The position numbers and the translations under genes were made by a program. The notes beneath the pieces were generated by a model, which worked only from the letters and a program-made list of their open reading frames with translations, searched no databases and was not told the origin of the DNA. A stretch of DNA of 64,000 nt from RYN-111 sp963760125. GTDB lineage: Bacteria > Actinomycetota > Actinomycetes > Mycobacteriales > SCTD01. Location of the stretch: NCBI GenBank assembly GCA_963760125.1, contig CAVXBV010000010.1:1-64000 (forward strand), in the 5' to 3' direction. Positions 41,295 through 49,310 of the stretch are shown piece by piece (position 1 is the stretch's first letter; the number at the start of each line of letters is the position of its first letter).

Positions 41295-42222
41295 CCAGAC
41301 CTCCGACTGGCAGAAGAAGATCGAGGGCCGCTGGTACGGCCGGCCATCGCTGTTCGACCACGAGGGCAACCACGTCGGCTACGAGTACGTCGATCGTGCG
41401 TCTGTCGTGAAGGACGGCGTGACGACCTACTTCATGGACACCCAGCTCACCGGCTCGGGTCCCCTGCGCAACCGCTTCGAGCTCGGCGCGCAGTTCGCGT
41501 TCGGCGTCGTTGACTCCGACGACAACCGGATCTACACGGGGCCGGACTTCTACGGGACCGGGCAGCCGTACGGCACCTTCGTCGACGCCCACTACTACTC
41601 CCCGGGGTGGCAGGCAGACCTGGTCACGTGGAACCAGATCCTTCCCGACGGCGTCACCCAGGTGTACTCCTCGGTGCTGCACGACGGGTGGGCCGTCTGT
41701 GCCGTGTTCAACGGCGTGTACAAGTGCACCTCGGACTACGACACCGACCCCTCGGTGAAGGAGTTCATCGACGGCTGGATCGCCGCCGAGACCGAGCGGG
41801 GCTCGCGGCCGCAGGTGCTCCCGACGAAGCAGGCCGGTCGTTGGACCGGTGAGTGCGAGGTGGTGGCCGCGGACCGCACCGTGCTGGGCAAGGACCTGGT
41901 GACCATCGACCACCAGCCGCTGTCGCTGCGGCGCTCCCGGCAGACGGTGACGTGGGACGGCCCCCTGGCCAAGACCTACACCTACGAGCGCTACCGAGAC
42001 GGGGCCCGCACGCAGTACGACGGTCCTGATGTCTGGGGCAACGCGACGTCGTACGGTCGCGCGCTGTTCACCAGCCAGCACAGCGACAACGGCACCTGGA
42101 AGGTCAAGGGCCGTGAGTTCCTCCTCAACGAGGAGCGTGAGCTCGCCGTCGCCTGGGAGCACTTCGAGGGCGACACGCTGACTCACGTCGTGCACGGCCT
42201 GCTGACCTGGGAACCGTCGTGA
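41287..42222 (+). CDS. Two-domain beta-barrel protein of unknown function (calycin-like?)
   Basis: 311 residues from an ATG overlapping the RCCR-like gene by 8 bp. Two similar halves are visible: residues about 8-150 start KIEGRWYGRPSLFDHEGNHV and residues about 185-311 start AGRWTGECEVVAADRTVLGK. Each is a run of alternating polar/hydrophobic strands rich in Trp and Tyr, as in lipocalin/calycin barrels. GxW near the start of each half is typical for that fold. Calycins include the CpcS-type bilin lyases, so tetrapyrrole binding is an attractive guess. No catalytic residues are identified. No signal peptide. Confidence 0.4.
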   Translation: MTDQTSDWQKKIEGRWYGRPSLFDHEGNHVGYEYVDRASVVKDGVTTYFMDTQLTGSGPLRNRFELGAQFAFGVVDSDDNRIYTGPDFYGTGQPYGTFVDAHYYSPGWQADLVTWNQILPDGVTQVYSSVLHDGWAVCAVFNGVYKCTSDYDTDPSVKEFIDGWIAAETERGSRPQVLPTKQAGRWTGECEVVAADRTVLGKDLVTIDHQPLSLRRSRQTVTWDGPLAKTYTYERYRDGARTQYDGPDVWGNATSYGRALFTSQHSDNGTWKVKGREFLLNEERELAVAWEHFEGDTLTHVVHGLLTWEPS

Positions 42223-42992
42223 AGGTCGTCGTCGTCACCGGCGGCACGCGCGGCATCGGCCGAGGCCTGGCTAAGGAACTGCTCGCCCAGGGCTCGCGCG
42301 TCGCGATCTGCGGCCGCACCGCCGCGGCGGTCGACAAGGCGGTCGCGGAGCTCGGGAGCGGGGTCGTGGGCGTCGTCGCGGACGTCACCGACGCGGCCGG
42401 CATGCAGAAGCTCTGGGACCACACCGTCGAGTCCTTCGGTCGCGTGGACGTGTGGATCAACAACGCGGGGGTCAGCGCGCCGCGGAAGCCCTTCGTCGAC
42501 AGCGAGATCGACGACGCCTGGAGCGCCATCGAGATCAACCTCAAGGGCGTCATGACCGGCTCGCAGGTCGCGCTGCGCGGCTTCACGGCCCAGGGATCTG
42601 GCCAGCTGTGGAACATGGAGGGCTTCGGCAGCGGTGGGCAGAAGGCCCCCGGCATGGCCTCGTACGGCGCCAGCAAGCGCGCCGTCACCTACTTCACCCA
42701 GGCGCTTCTCAAGGACCTCAAGGGCACCCCGATCCAGGTCGGACTGCTCTCTCCCGGCATCGTGGCGACCGACCTGCTCGTCGGTGACTACGACAACGAC
42801 CCTGTGGGCCTCGCCAAGGCGAAGAAGGTCTTCAACATCCTGGGCGACCGGGTCGAGACCGTGACGCCCTGGCTGGCGCGGCAGGTCCTCGCGACCGACA
42901 AGACCGGCGCGCACGTCCAGTGGCTGACCAAGCGCAAGGCCTTCCTGAGGTTCGCGACCGCGTTCCGCGCGCGGGACATCTTCGCGGCGTGA
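42219..42992 (+). CDS. Short-chain dehydrogenase resembling NYC1/NOL, copy 2
   Basis: 257 residues from a GTG overlapping the previous stop. SDR motifs: TGGTRGIGRGLAKELLAQGS, DVWINNAGV, active-site YGASK (plant NYC1/NOL: YGATK). The stretch WNMEGFGSGG before the Tyr and LLSPGIVATDLLVGDYDNDP after it match the special features of chlorophyll b reductases more closely than in copy 1 (28630); AKKVFNILGDRVETVTPWLA is shared with copy 1. The two copies may act on different side groups or oxidation states. Operon context: Rieske - RCCR-like 3 - calycin-like - this gene - membrane protein - maleate isomerase. Confidence 0.65.
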   Translation: MKVVVVTGGTRGIGRGLAKELLAQGSRVAICGRTAAAVDKAVAELGSGVVGVVADVTDAAGMQKLWDHTVESFGRVDVWINNAGVSAPRKPFVDSEIDDAWSAIEINLKGVMTGSQVALRGFTAQGSGQLWNMEGFGSGGQKAPGMASYGASKRAVTYFTQALLKDLKGTPIQVGLLSPGIVATDLLVGDYDNDPVGLAKAKKVFNILGDRVETVTPWLARQVLATDKTGAHVQWLTKRKAFLRFATAFRARDIFAA

Positions 42993-43660
42993 GCATGGCG
43001 CTCGCCGTCGAGGTGGCGACGGTTCCGCTGGCCCTGGACGACCTCGTCCCGGTCGTGCTGGCAGGGCTCGGTGCGTTCTGGCTGGCCGACCTGGTACGCC
43101 GCCGGCAGCCGGACCTCGCCTCCGTCGCGCGGACGGGGGCGGGGCTCGTTCTCCTCGGGGGGCTCTGCAAGGCCTTGTGGAAGCTGACACTCGCCGTCAG
43201 CGACCGGGACATCACGTGGCTCGCGGACGGGCTGTTCGGGCTGCTGGCACCCGGGTTCACCTTCCTGGCCTGGAGCCTGCTGGCGGTGAGGCGGCGGCGG
43301 CTTCCGCTGCCGGTCCCCGTCGGCGTCCTCGGCGTCGGATACGCCGCGGCCCTCGCCCTCGAGACGACAGGTCCGCTGCTCGCCGTCACGGTGATCAGCT
43401 CCACGACGACGGGGGTGATCGCCCTGCTGCTGGCCCGTGAAGGGGGAGACCTGGTCGCCGCCGTCCTGTTCGGCCTCCAGCTGGCGATGGCCTACGCCCT
43501 CGTCCCGCTGGCCGGCTCCGGCCAGACCCTCTCCCGCCAGTGGTGGGAGCAGTCGCTCAACACCGTCGGGCAAGCCGCCTTCGCGGTTGCTGCCTTCCGC
43601 CTGCGCAGCAACGACGTACCTGCCTCGAACGACCTCGCCCTCATCAGGAGCACCTCATGA
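42989..43660 (+). CDS. Membrane protein of unknown function
   Basis: 223 residues from a GTG overlapping the SDR stop (GTGA); an ATG six bases later is an alternative. About six or seven hydrophobic segments (LVPVVLAGLGAFWLADLVRR, FGLLAPGFTFLAWSLLAV, VAAVLFGLQLAMAYALVPLA). No channel, carrier or enzyme motif recognised. It occupies the same place relative to the SDR as the membrane protein at 29409, although the two sequences do not look alike. Confidence 0.6.
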   Translation: MSMALAVEVATVPLALDDLVPVVLAGLGAFWLADLVRRRQPDLASVARTGAGLVLLGGLCKALWKLTLAVSDRDITWLADGLFGLLAPGFTFLAWSLLAVRRRRLPLPVPVGVLGVGYAAALALETTGPLLAVTVISSTTTGVIALLLAREGGDLVAAVLFGLQLAMAYALVPLAGSGQTLSRQWWEQSLNTVGQAAFAVAAFRLRSNDVPASNDLALIRSTS

Positions 43661-44397
43661 CCGACGCCCTCGGCTGGCGCAACAAGTTCGGCGTCATCGC
43701 CCCCAGCACCAACACCATCGTGGAGCCCGAGTTCTACGCCATGGCGGTACCCGGGGTCACGGCGCACTTCAGCCGGATCCACATCCGCAACCAGGTCATG
43801 GACTCCGACGACGGCATGGAGCGACTGCTCGAGCAGATCCGGGCCGAGATCGGCGGTGCGTGCGAGCGAGTGCTGACCGCCGAGCCGGACTACATGGTCA
43901 TGGGCATGAGCGCCGAGACCTTCTGGGACGGCGTCGAGGGCAACCGGGCGTTCATCAAGCAGATCAACGACATCACCGGTCTGCAGGTCGCGACCGGAGC
44001 GCAGGCCTGCGAGCGCGCCCTCCACCTGTACGGCGCCAAGAAGATCGGCGTCGTGACGCCCTACCAGCCGGTCGGCGACGCGAACGTCGTGAAGTTCTTC
44101 GAGGAGCTCGGCTTCGAGGTCACCGCCATCAAGGGCCTCAAGTGCCCCACCGCCGTCTCGATCGCCCACGTCACGCAGGACGAGCTGCGCGACGCGATCC
44201 TCGAGGTGCACGGCGACGCCGATGCCGTCGTGCAGTGCGGGACGAACCTGTCGATGGTCACCCTGGCCGACGAGGCCGAGCGGTGGTTGCACAAGCCGGT
44301 CATCGCCATCAACGCGGCAACCTGGTGGATGGCCCTGCGCGACAACGGCATCGAGGACAAGGTGTACGGCGCCGGTGGGCTGCTGCGCGACTTCTGA
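43657..44397 (+). CDS. Maleate isomerase/Asp-Glu racemase-superfamily protein, copy 2
   Basis: 246 residues from an ATG overlapping the previous stop (ATGA) with AGGAG upstream. Close paralogue of 26172-26915: FGVIAPSTNTIVEPEFYAMA, VMGMSAETFWDGVEGN, TGAQACERALHLYGAKKIGV, GLKCPTAVSIAHV and VQCGTNLSMVTLADEAERWL. Here the second catalytic position keeps a Cys (VQCGTN), as in maleate cis-trans isomerases, whereas copy 1 has Val. The first catalytic region is GMSAETF in both. Probable role: cis-trans isomerisation of a substituted maleate to a fumarate for CoA activation. Last gene of the operon that begins at 32418. Confidence 0.75.
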   Translation: MTDALGWRNKFGVIAPSTNTIVEPEFYAMAVPGVTAHFSRIHIRNQVMDSDDGMERLLEQIRAEIGGACERVLTAEPDYMVMGMSAETFWDGVEGNRAFIKQINDITGLQVATGAQACERALHLYGAKKIGVVTPYQPVGDANVVKFFEELGFEVTAIKGLKCPTAVSIAHVTQDELRDAILEVHGDADAVVQCGTNLSMVTLADEAERWLHKPVIAINAATWWMALRDNGIEDKVYGAGGLLRDF

Positions 44398-44402
44398 GCG
44401 CG

Positions 44403-45098
44403 CTACTGCAGCAGGCTCACGGCCCGTGACACCACCAGCAGCGACAGCACGAGCGACGACGTGGACTCGAGGGCCATCAGGGCCTTCACCCGTGACGACA
44501 AGGGCATCGTGTCGGTCGGGCTGAAAGCGGAGGAGTTCGTCACGGACACGTACAGGTAGTCGACCAGCGTGGGCACCCAGTCGTCCCGGTCGCTGCTCCC
44601 ACGGGCCACCTCCTCGATGGCGTCGTGGTCCTCGTCCTGCGGGAAGCGGAAGTCGGCGCTCGGCAGCTCCTTGCGGGGTGCCTGGGTGCGCGGCACCGGT
44701 CCGCCTCGGTCCAGCTCCCAGAACACCAGCCCGTAGGCGATGACGTTGGTGAGCCAGACCTGCATCGAGGCGATGAGGAGCGCACTCGGGTCCTTGGCCT
44801 CGCCGTCCAGGAGGGCCTGGACGAGCAGGACCAGCACGGTGGTGTTGGCCGCCACGATGAACAGGGCCAGGGTGAGCGCGACCGGCCGAGACCACCGGGT
44901 CTGCCGGGTCAGGCGCAAGGGGTTGACGACGACGAGAGGGATCAGCAGGAGCAGCTCGAGGGCGGGCACGACCAGCCGTGGTCCCAGCACCAACCGGGAG
45001 GGAAGCAGGGACTGCAGGGCGATGGCGACGAGAACTGCCACGACGGCTGGCAACCGGGCCTCGCCTCGACGGCCTTCCCGGGGGGTGCTGCGGGGCAT
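44403..45098 (-). CDS. Membrane protein, possibly ion-channel/DUF1345-like
   Basis: 231 residues from an ATG with AGGAG at normal distance. About five or six hydrophobic segments. The C-terminal part, DYLYVSVTNSSAFSPTDTMP then LALESTSSL-like helix and LVVSRAVSLLQ, resembles DUF1345/two-TM channel proteins, where a pore loop with TVGYGD would lie at the TNSSAFSPTD position. The selectivity sequence is absent, so conduction is uncertain. Tail to tail with the maleate isomerase gene; not obviously part of the catabolic island. Confidence 0.6.
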   Translation of the reverse strand: MPRSTPREGRRGEARLPAVVAVLVAIALQSLLPSRLVLGPRLVVPALELLLLIPLVVVNPLRLTRQTRWSRPVALTLALFIVAANTTVLVLLVQALLDGEAKDPSALLIASMQVWLTNVIAYGLVFWELDRGGPVPRTQAPRKELPSADFRFPQDEDHDAIEEVARGSSDRDDWVPTLVDYLYVSVTNSSAFSPTDTMPLSSRVKALMALESTSSLVLSLLVVSRAVSLLQ

Positions 45099-45179
45099 CG
45101 GTCGGCTCCTGACAGGAAGGGCCCCGGTGCGGTCAGGGCATGCGAGGCTGAGGCCTCACTACCCCGGGAGGATGCCACC

Positions 45180-45875
45180 ATGTGCACTGTGGTCGTCCGG
45201 CGCGACGGCGCGCAGCCGGCGCACGTTCTCGCGCTGCGCGATGAGCTCGGGGATCGGCCGTTCGACGACCCGGGTCGGTGGTGGCCCAGGCTGCCGGGCG
45301 TGGTGGGCGGCCGGGACCGCCAGGCAGGGGGCAGCTGGTGCGTGACCGACGTGCCCCGCGGCCGCACGGCGCTCGTGCTGAACCGGCCGTTCCGCCGGGT
45401 GGCCGAGCCCGGCGCTCCCTCGCGGGGGGTGTTGCCCCTGCTGGCAGCGGAGCACGGTCCGCAGTGGGCTGAGCATCTTGAGCTTGGGGGCATGGCGACG
45501 TTCACCGTCGTGCTCGTCGAGCCAGAAACCACGCTGGTGTGGGACTACGACGGGGACGCGCTCCTGTCGCGCACGCTCCCCTCGGGGACGGCCATGGTGA
45601 CGTCCGGAGGAGCGGAGGACGGGAAGGCCGACCGGTTCCTGCCCGCCTTCACCGCCACGCCGGTTGAGGCGTGGCCCGACCTCGTGGCAGGCCAGACCCC
45701 GGTCGATGACCCTGCTGCCCTGGTCGTCCATCACCCGGTGACGCTGCCGGACGGCAGCAGTGGCACCTTTGCGACCGTGCTCGCGCAGCTGCTCCGCGCC
45801 GTACCCGGTCGGCTGGACGTCGCGTGGAGCAGGACGCCGACCCAGCGGCCGTGGACGGCGTCGAGCTGGGGGTGA
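45180..45875 (+). CDS. NRDE (TANGO2-like) family protein
   Basis: 231 residues from an ATG eight bases after GGGAGGA. The N-terminus MCTVVVRRDG with Cys2, the early GRDRQAGGSWCVTD and the middle FNRP-like VLNRPFRR are signatures of the NRDE/TANGO2 group. Members have an N-terminal nucleophile-like layout; the eukaryotic relative affects haem and lipid handling, but the bacterial function is not settled. Next to a possible tetrapyrrole-degradation island the haem link is interesting but unproven. Confidence 0.7.
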   Translation: MCTVVVRRDGAQPAHVLALRDELGDRPFDDPGRWWPRLPGVVGGRDRQAGGSWCVTDVPRGRTALVLNRPFRRVAEPGAPSRGVLPLLAAEHGPQWAEHLELGGMATFTVVLVEPETTLVWDYDGDALLSRTLPSGTAMVTSGGAEDGKADRFLPAFTATPVEAWPDLVAGQTPVDDPAALVVHHPVTLPDGSSGTFATVLAQLLRAVPGRLDVAWSRTPTQRPWTASSWG

Positions 45876-45887
45876 CCAGCCTCTGAC

Positions 45888-47504
45888 TCAGGGCATCGGG
45901 CCCGGGAAGTGCTTCGGGGACACATCACCGCAGTGCACGCCGTCGTTGAGGCAGCGGTCCACCAGTACGTCCAGGGTCGGCTGGTGCCAGGCGTTCCAGA
46001 AGTCCGCGTGCAGGGTCAGGCCCGACGTCTCGGACGCAAGGTAGGAGCGGCTGTTGGTCGTCCCGGGCGGGTATCGGAACGCCACCGTCATCTGGGGCAG
46101 CCGAACGGGATGGGCGCTGTCGCAGGAGTCGCCTTTCCCGTACGACAGGTGCGACTGGTGGTCCGCGCTGTCGAGGTGGACCCCGTCCCAGCAATTGGGA
46201 AACACGACAGACCCCTCGAGCAGGTCCTCGGAGGCGCAGTCCGGGATCGTCGACTGCTTCCCGATCGCGGTCCGGTCCGGCGACACGGTGCGGCACTGCC
46301 AGCCGGCGATCTGCTTGGGCTGCGGGCTGGTGGCGCGGGCGTCGCCCGCGATGATCCGCAGGCCAGCGGGGATGGGGGCGACCTTGCCGAGCGTCCCCAC
46401 GCGGTAGTAGGCCCGCACGAGGGTCGGCACGAGGGCGGTGCCGTGCTCGTCGAACAGCTGCGGGAACCAGTACGCAGCCCGGTCCCGGTCCAGTCGGCAG
46501 GTCGAGCCGCCGCGCTCCAGGGAGTCCTGGGTCGAGGCCGCATGGGTGGAGTCGTTGCCCGCGAACACGTGCTGGTGCGACCGACCGGGCTGGTTCGGGT
46601 AGACGATCGGGTCGTCGCCCAGCACCGAACCGACGTCGCACCGGACGTTGAAGTCGACGTTCTTCCGGTAGCCGTCGGGGTCGTCCCGGCTCGGTCGGTC
46701 GAACGAGCTGTCCAGGGCGTACGACGGCGTGGCCCTCGGGGAGGGAGCAGCGGTCGTGCGGGTGGCAGCGGACGGTCGCGAGCTGGGGGTGGCCGTCGGG
46801 AACGGGGCGGACGTAGACGTGGGCTGAACCCGGGCGGCCTGTGCAGAGGGGCTGGGTGCCGGAGTGCGAGTCGGGCCAGCCGTCGTCGTGGCTCGAGGGG
46901 AAGCCGCCGGTGCCAGGGTCAGTCGCATCGCCGAGACCTTGGCCTGCCCCGTGCGGTTCCGGAACGTCAGTGTCACCGCTCCCCGCTCGCTCGGCGCGTC
47001 GAAGCTCACGCGGGTGGCGCGGAACGCGCCGCCGGCGTTCCGCACGACGTCGACGGCGCGGGCGCGGACGACCCCGCGGGACAGGACGTCGAAGACGCGC
47101 TGCCCGCGACGCGCCCCCCCGGTCTCCGCCAGGTAGAGCGTCACGCGGTAGGTCCCCTGCGTGGCCACCGGGATGCGGCAGGACCTCACACCGACCCGCT
47201 GGCGCTGGTAGAGCACAGGCGTGCTCGTCCCGGTGATGCGGCGCGTGGACGCGCTGGTCACCCCGCCCCGGCACGTCGTGTCGGCCGCCCATCGTGCACC
47301 GGCCGGATCGCGATAGTCAGAACTGCCAGGGAGGAACCGGGTCGCCCCTGCGGTGCTGGTCGGACCCGCGGACGTCCCCGCCGTGGGCATGACGACCGCG
47401 GTCACGGTTCCTCCGGCCAGCAGGACCACGAGTCCTGCGGCGAGGGCGAACCGAGTCGTGAGAGTCGTGGGGAGGGACGAGGACAGAAAGCCGGAAAAGC
47501 GCAT
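45888..47504 (-). CDS. Exported protein with malectin-like and DUF1996 domains
   Basis: 538 residues from the ATG at 47504. An N-terminal signal/anchor segment (FALAAGLVVLLAGGTVTAVV) is followed by a malectin-like beta-sandwich (residues about 60-200: ADTTCRGGVTSASTRRITGT, YRVTLYLAETGGARRGQRVF), a Ser/Thr/Pro/Ala linker (about 205-265), and a C-terminal DUF1996 domain (FNVRCDVGSVLGDDPIVYPN, HQHVFAGN, FPNCWDG, HLDSADHQSHLSY). The last domain has conserved His and Cys suggestive of metal or carbohydrate chemistry. Malectin domains bind sugars, so an extracellular polysaccharide role is likely. Its C-terminal end nearly touches the NRDE gene. Confidence 0.75.
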   Translation of the reverse strand: MRFSGFLSSSLPTTLTTRFALAAGLVVLLAGGTVTAVVMPTAGTSAGPTSTAGATRFLPGSSDYRDPAGARWAADTTCRGGVTSASTRRITGTSTPVLYQRQRVGVRSCRIPVATQGTYRVTLYLAETGGARRGQRVFDVLSRGVVRARAVDVVRNAGGAFRATRVSFDAPSERGAVTLTFRNRTGQAKVSAMRLTLAPAASPRATTTAGPTRTPAPSPSAQAARVQPTSTSAPFPTATPSSRPSAATRTTAAPSPRATPSYALDSSFDRPSRDDPDGYRKNVDFNVRCDVGSVLGDDPIVYPNQPGRSHQHVFAGNDSTHAASTQDSLERGGSTCRLDRDRAAYWFPQLFDEHGTALVPTLVRAYYRVGTLGKVAPIPAGLRIIAGDARATSPQPKQIAGWQCRTVSPDRTAIGKQSTIPDCASEDLLEGSVVFPNCWDGVHLDSADHQSHLSYGKGDSCDSAHPVRLPQMTVAFRYPPGTTNSRSYLASETSGLTLHADFWNAWHQPTLDVLVDRCLNDGVHCGDVSPKHFPGPMP

Positions 47505-47766
47505 GGCGGGGGCCTTGAGATCGCGAGGGGGATGTGGCGAGCGAGGGGCAGGGAGAGCTCTCAACACAGATGATCGGCCATCCGCAGCAGCGGATGAAAC
47601 GCCAGAACTGCGCCATCTGCCTCACTCGTCGGCCCGATACGCCCGCCAGAGGTGGCGCACGCCGCCGAACGTGCCGTCCCGGCTACGTCCCTTGCCCCTC
47701 CCCCCAGAGGCTGGGGGCCGACACGCTCGTGCCCCTCACCACGCACCCTCGAGAGGCAGGACGCCC

Positions 47767-49269
47767 ATGACGACCTCGACCGCACGGCACGCTCGGCCCC
47801 CACAGCGCCGGCTTCGCCGCCATGCACTGCCCCTGCTCCTGGGCACAGGAACCTTGCTGGCGGCGTCGCTGGCGATCCCGACGACGCCTGCCCACGCCTT
47901 CGGCGATGGCAGCTTCGCGGGCAGTCTCCTGCGCGGCTCGGCCCACGGCGGCACCGTGCAGCTGCGCCACGCCAGCGGCGCGCTGGTCAAAGCAGGCCCC
48001 ATTGCCAGCCAGAGCCTGGGCTGCAACCCCGCTCTCGGTGAGAGCAACTACAAGTCCTCGGACGGAGCGACCTCGCAGCTCAACTACCTGGGGTCGATCA
48101 CCATCCCCATTCCGCAGAGCACCGATCTCGTCCTGCGTTCCGACACGATCCGCAACAGCGGCTACGCCACGGCGACGGACGCCGCCGCCGAGGTCTTCGA
48201 GAAGTCGACCACGCAGGCGATGAACCTGATGCAGGGGCGCATCACCGCCACCTCGGTCCAAGAGACGGCGCACACCAAGCTGGACGCCGACGGGTACCAC
48301 AGCGACGCCGCAGCGGTGTTCACCGATCTCCTGCTGGACCTCGACGGCCCAGGGGGGAACGACCCGACGCCCATCGTGCTCAGCGGGCCCAACCAGCGCG
48401 TCGACCTCGGCCCGCTCGGGTACGCGATCTTCGACGAGCAGATCCCGAACGCGACCGGCATCACGGCCAACGCCGTCCATGTGGTCGTCAACGACCTGCG
48501 GGGGTTCACCGGCGACGTCTACGTCGCCCATGTCCAGACCGAGGTCAGCGTGGCTCCGGCCCGCATCAGCGGGTTCGCCTACGCCAGTGACGCGCGGCTT
48601 GCACCCCTGGCCAGCAGCGGGAAGCAGGCCCTGGTCAACTTGCCGTGCAACGGCACCGGCGGCAAGGACAAGGTGCGTACCACCGGTCGCGTGATCGCCC
48701 CCGGCGCGGCGGCTGGGTCCCGGGTGATCGATGAAGGGGCCACGAAGGACACGGTCAACGCAGTACTTAGCAAGACATCGCCGTACAGCCGCTCCACGGC
48801 CGAGAGCGAAGCCGTCAAGTTGGTGGTGGACCCGGACGGCGTCGCGCGCGTGACAGCGGACGTGGTCCGCGTCCGGGCCCACACGTACGCGGGCTACGAC
48901 CGGCTGGCCTACGCCCTGACGGGGACGAAGTCGTGGATCCAGGGGATCCGCAGCGAGGGCTCGACGGAGCTGGTCAACCTCGTGGTCGATGGCTCTCCCA
49001 TACCGGTGGACTCGAGCACAGGAACCACGACGCGGATCGAGCTCCCCGGGTTGGGCTACCTCCAGGTGAACGAGCAGCGCTGCTCCAGCGTTGCTCCGGG
49101 CGGGAGTGACGGCAACTGCTCGAGCCTGGTGAACGGGACGGACTCGCACTTCAACCAGATCACGGTGACAGGCCTGCACCTGGTGGTCACGGTGCCGGAC
49201 AACGCAGCGGGTCTGCCGGTCGGCGCGGACGTGCGGATCGGCGTCGCGCACAGCGACCTGGCCTTCTAG
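47767..49269 (+). CDS. Secreted choice-of-anchor-type protein
   Basis: 500 residues from an ATG with AGGCAGG upstream. Signal peptide ending near PTTPAHA. Two related halves: residues about 45-275 and about 290-500 each contain strings such as LGPLGYAIFDEQI / LPGLGYLQVNEQR, NAVHVVVNDLRGFTGDVYVA / TGLHLVVTVPDNAAGLPVGA and VRIGVAHS / VYVAHVQT. This duplicated beta-rich layout is that of choice-of-anchor proteins of actinobacteria. The C-terminus stops after SDLAF without an LPXTG motif, so anchoring is not evident. The 262-bp divergent gap upstream (47505-47766) shows no other feature to me. Confidence 0.7.
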   Translation: MTTSTARHARPPQRRLRRHALPLLLGTGTLLAASLAIPTTPAHAFGDGSFAGSLLRGSAHGGTVQLRHASGALVKAGPIASQSLGCNPALGESNYKSSDGATSQLNYLGSITIPIPQSTDLVLRSDTIRNSGYATATDAAAEVFEKSTTQAMNLMQGRITATSVQETAHTKLDADGYHSDAAAVFTDLLLDLDGPGGNDPTPIVLSGPNQRVDLGPLGYAIFDEQIPNATGITANAVHVVVNDLRGFTGDVYVAHVQTEVSVAPARISGFAYASDARLAPLASSGKQALVNLPCNGTGGKDKVRTTGRVIAPGAAAGSRVIDEGATKDTVNAVLSKTSPYSRSTAESEAVKLVVDPDGVARVTADVVRVRAHTYAGYDRLAYALTGTKSWIQGIRSEGSTELVNLVVDGSPIPVDSSTGTTTRIELPGLGYLQVNEQRCSSVAPGGSDGNCSSLVNGTDSHFNQITVTGLHLVVTVPDNAAGLPVGADVRIGVAHSDLAF

Positions 49270-49282
49270 CCCCGACCCTGGG

Positions 49283-49310
49283 CCGGGCTGTCGGAAGACC
49301 GGCAGCCCGG
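49283..49310. terminator. Bidirectional terminator hairpin
   Basis: A 12-bp stem (49283-49294 with 49299-49310, one G-T wobble) with an AAGA loop lies between the converging genes at 49269 and 49311. Confidence 0.75.

Noticed and set aside
5980..44397. Reading the island as a steroid or generic aromatic degradation cluster
   Set aside because: The Rieske, acyl-CoA dehydrogenase, KstD-like and CoA-transferase genes would allow it, but no ring-cleavage dioxygenase, ferredoxin or thiolase set is present, and the RCCR-like and NOL-like genes would be unexplained. It remains the main alternative.
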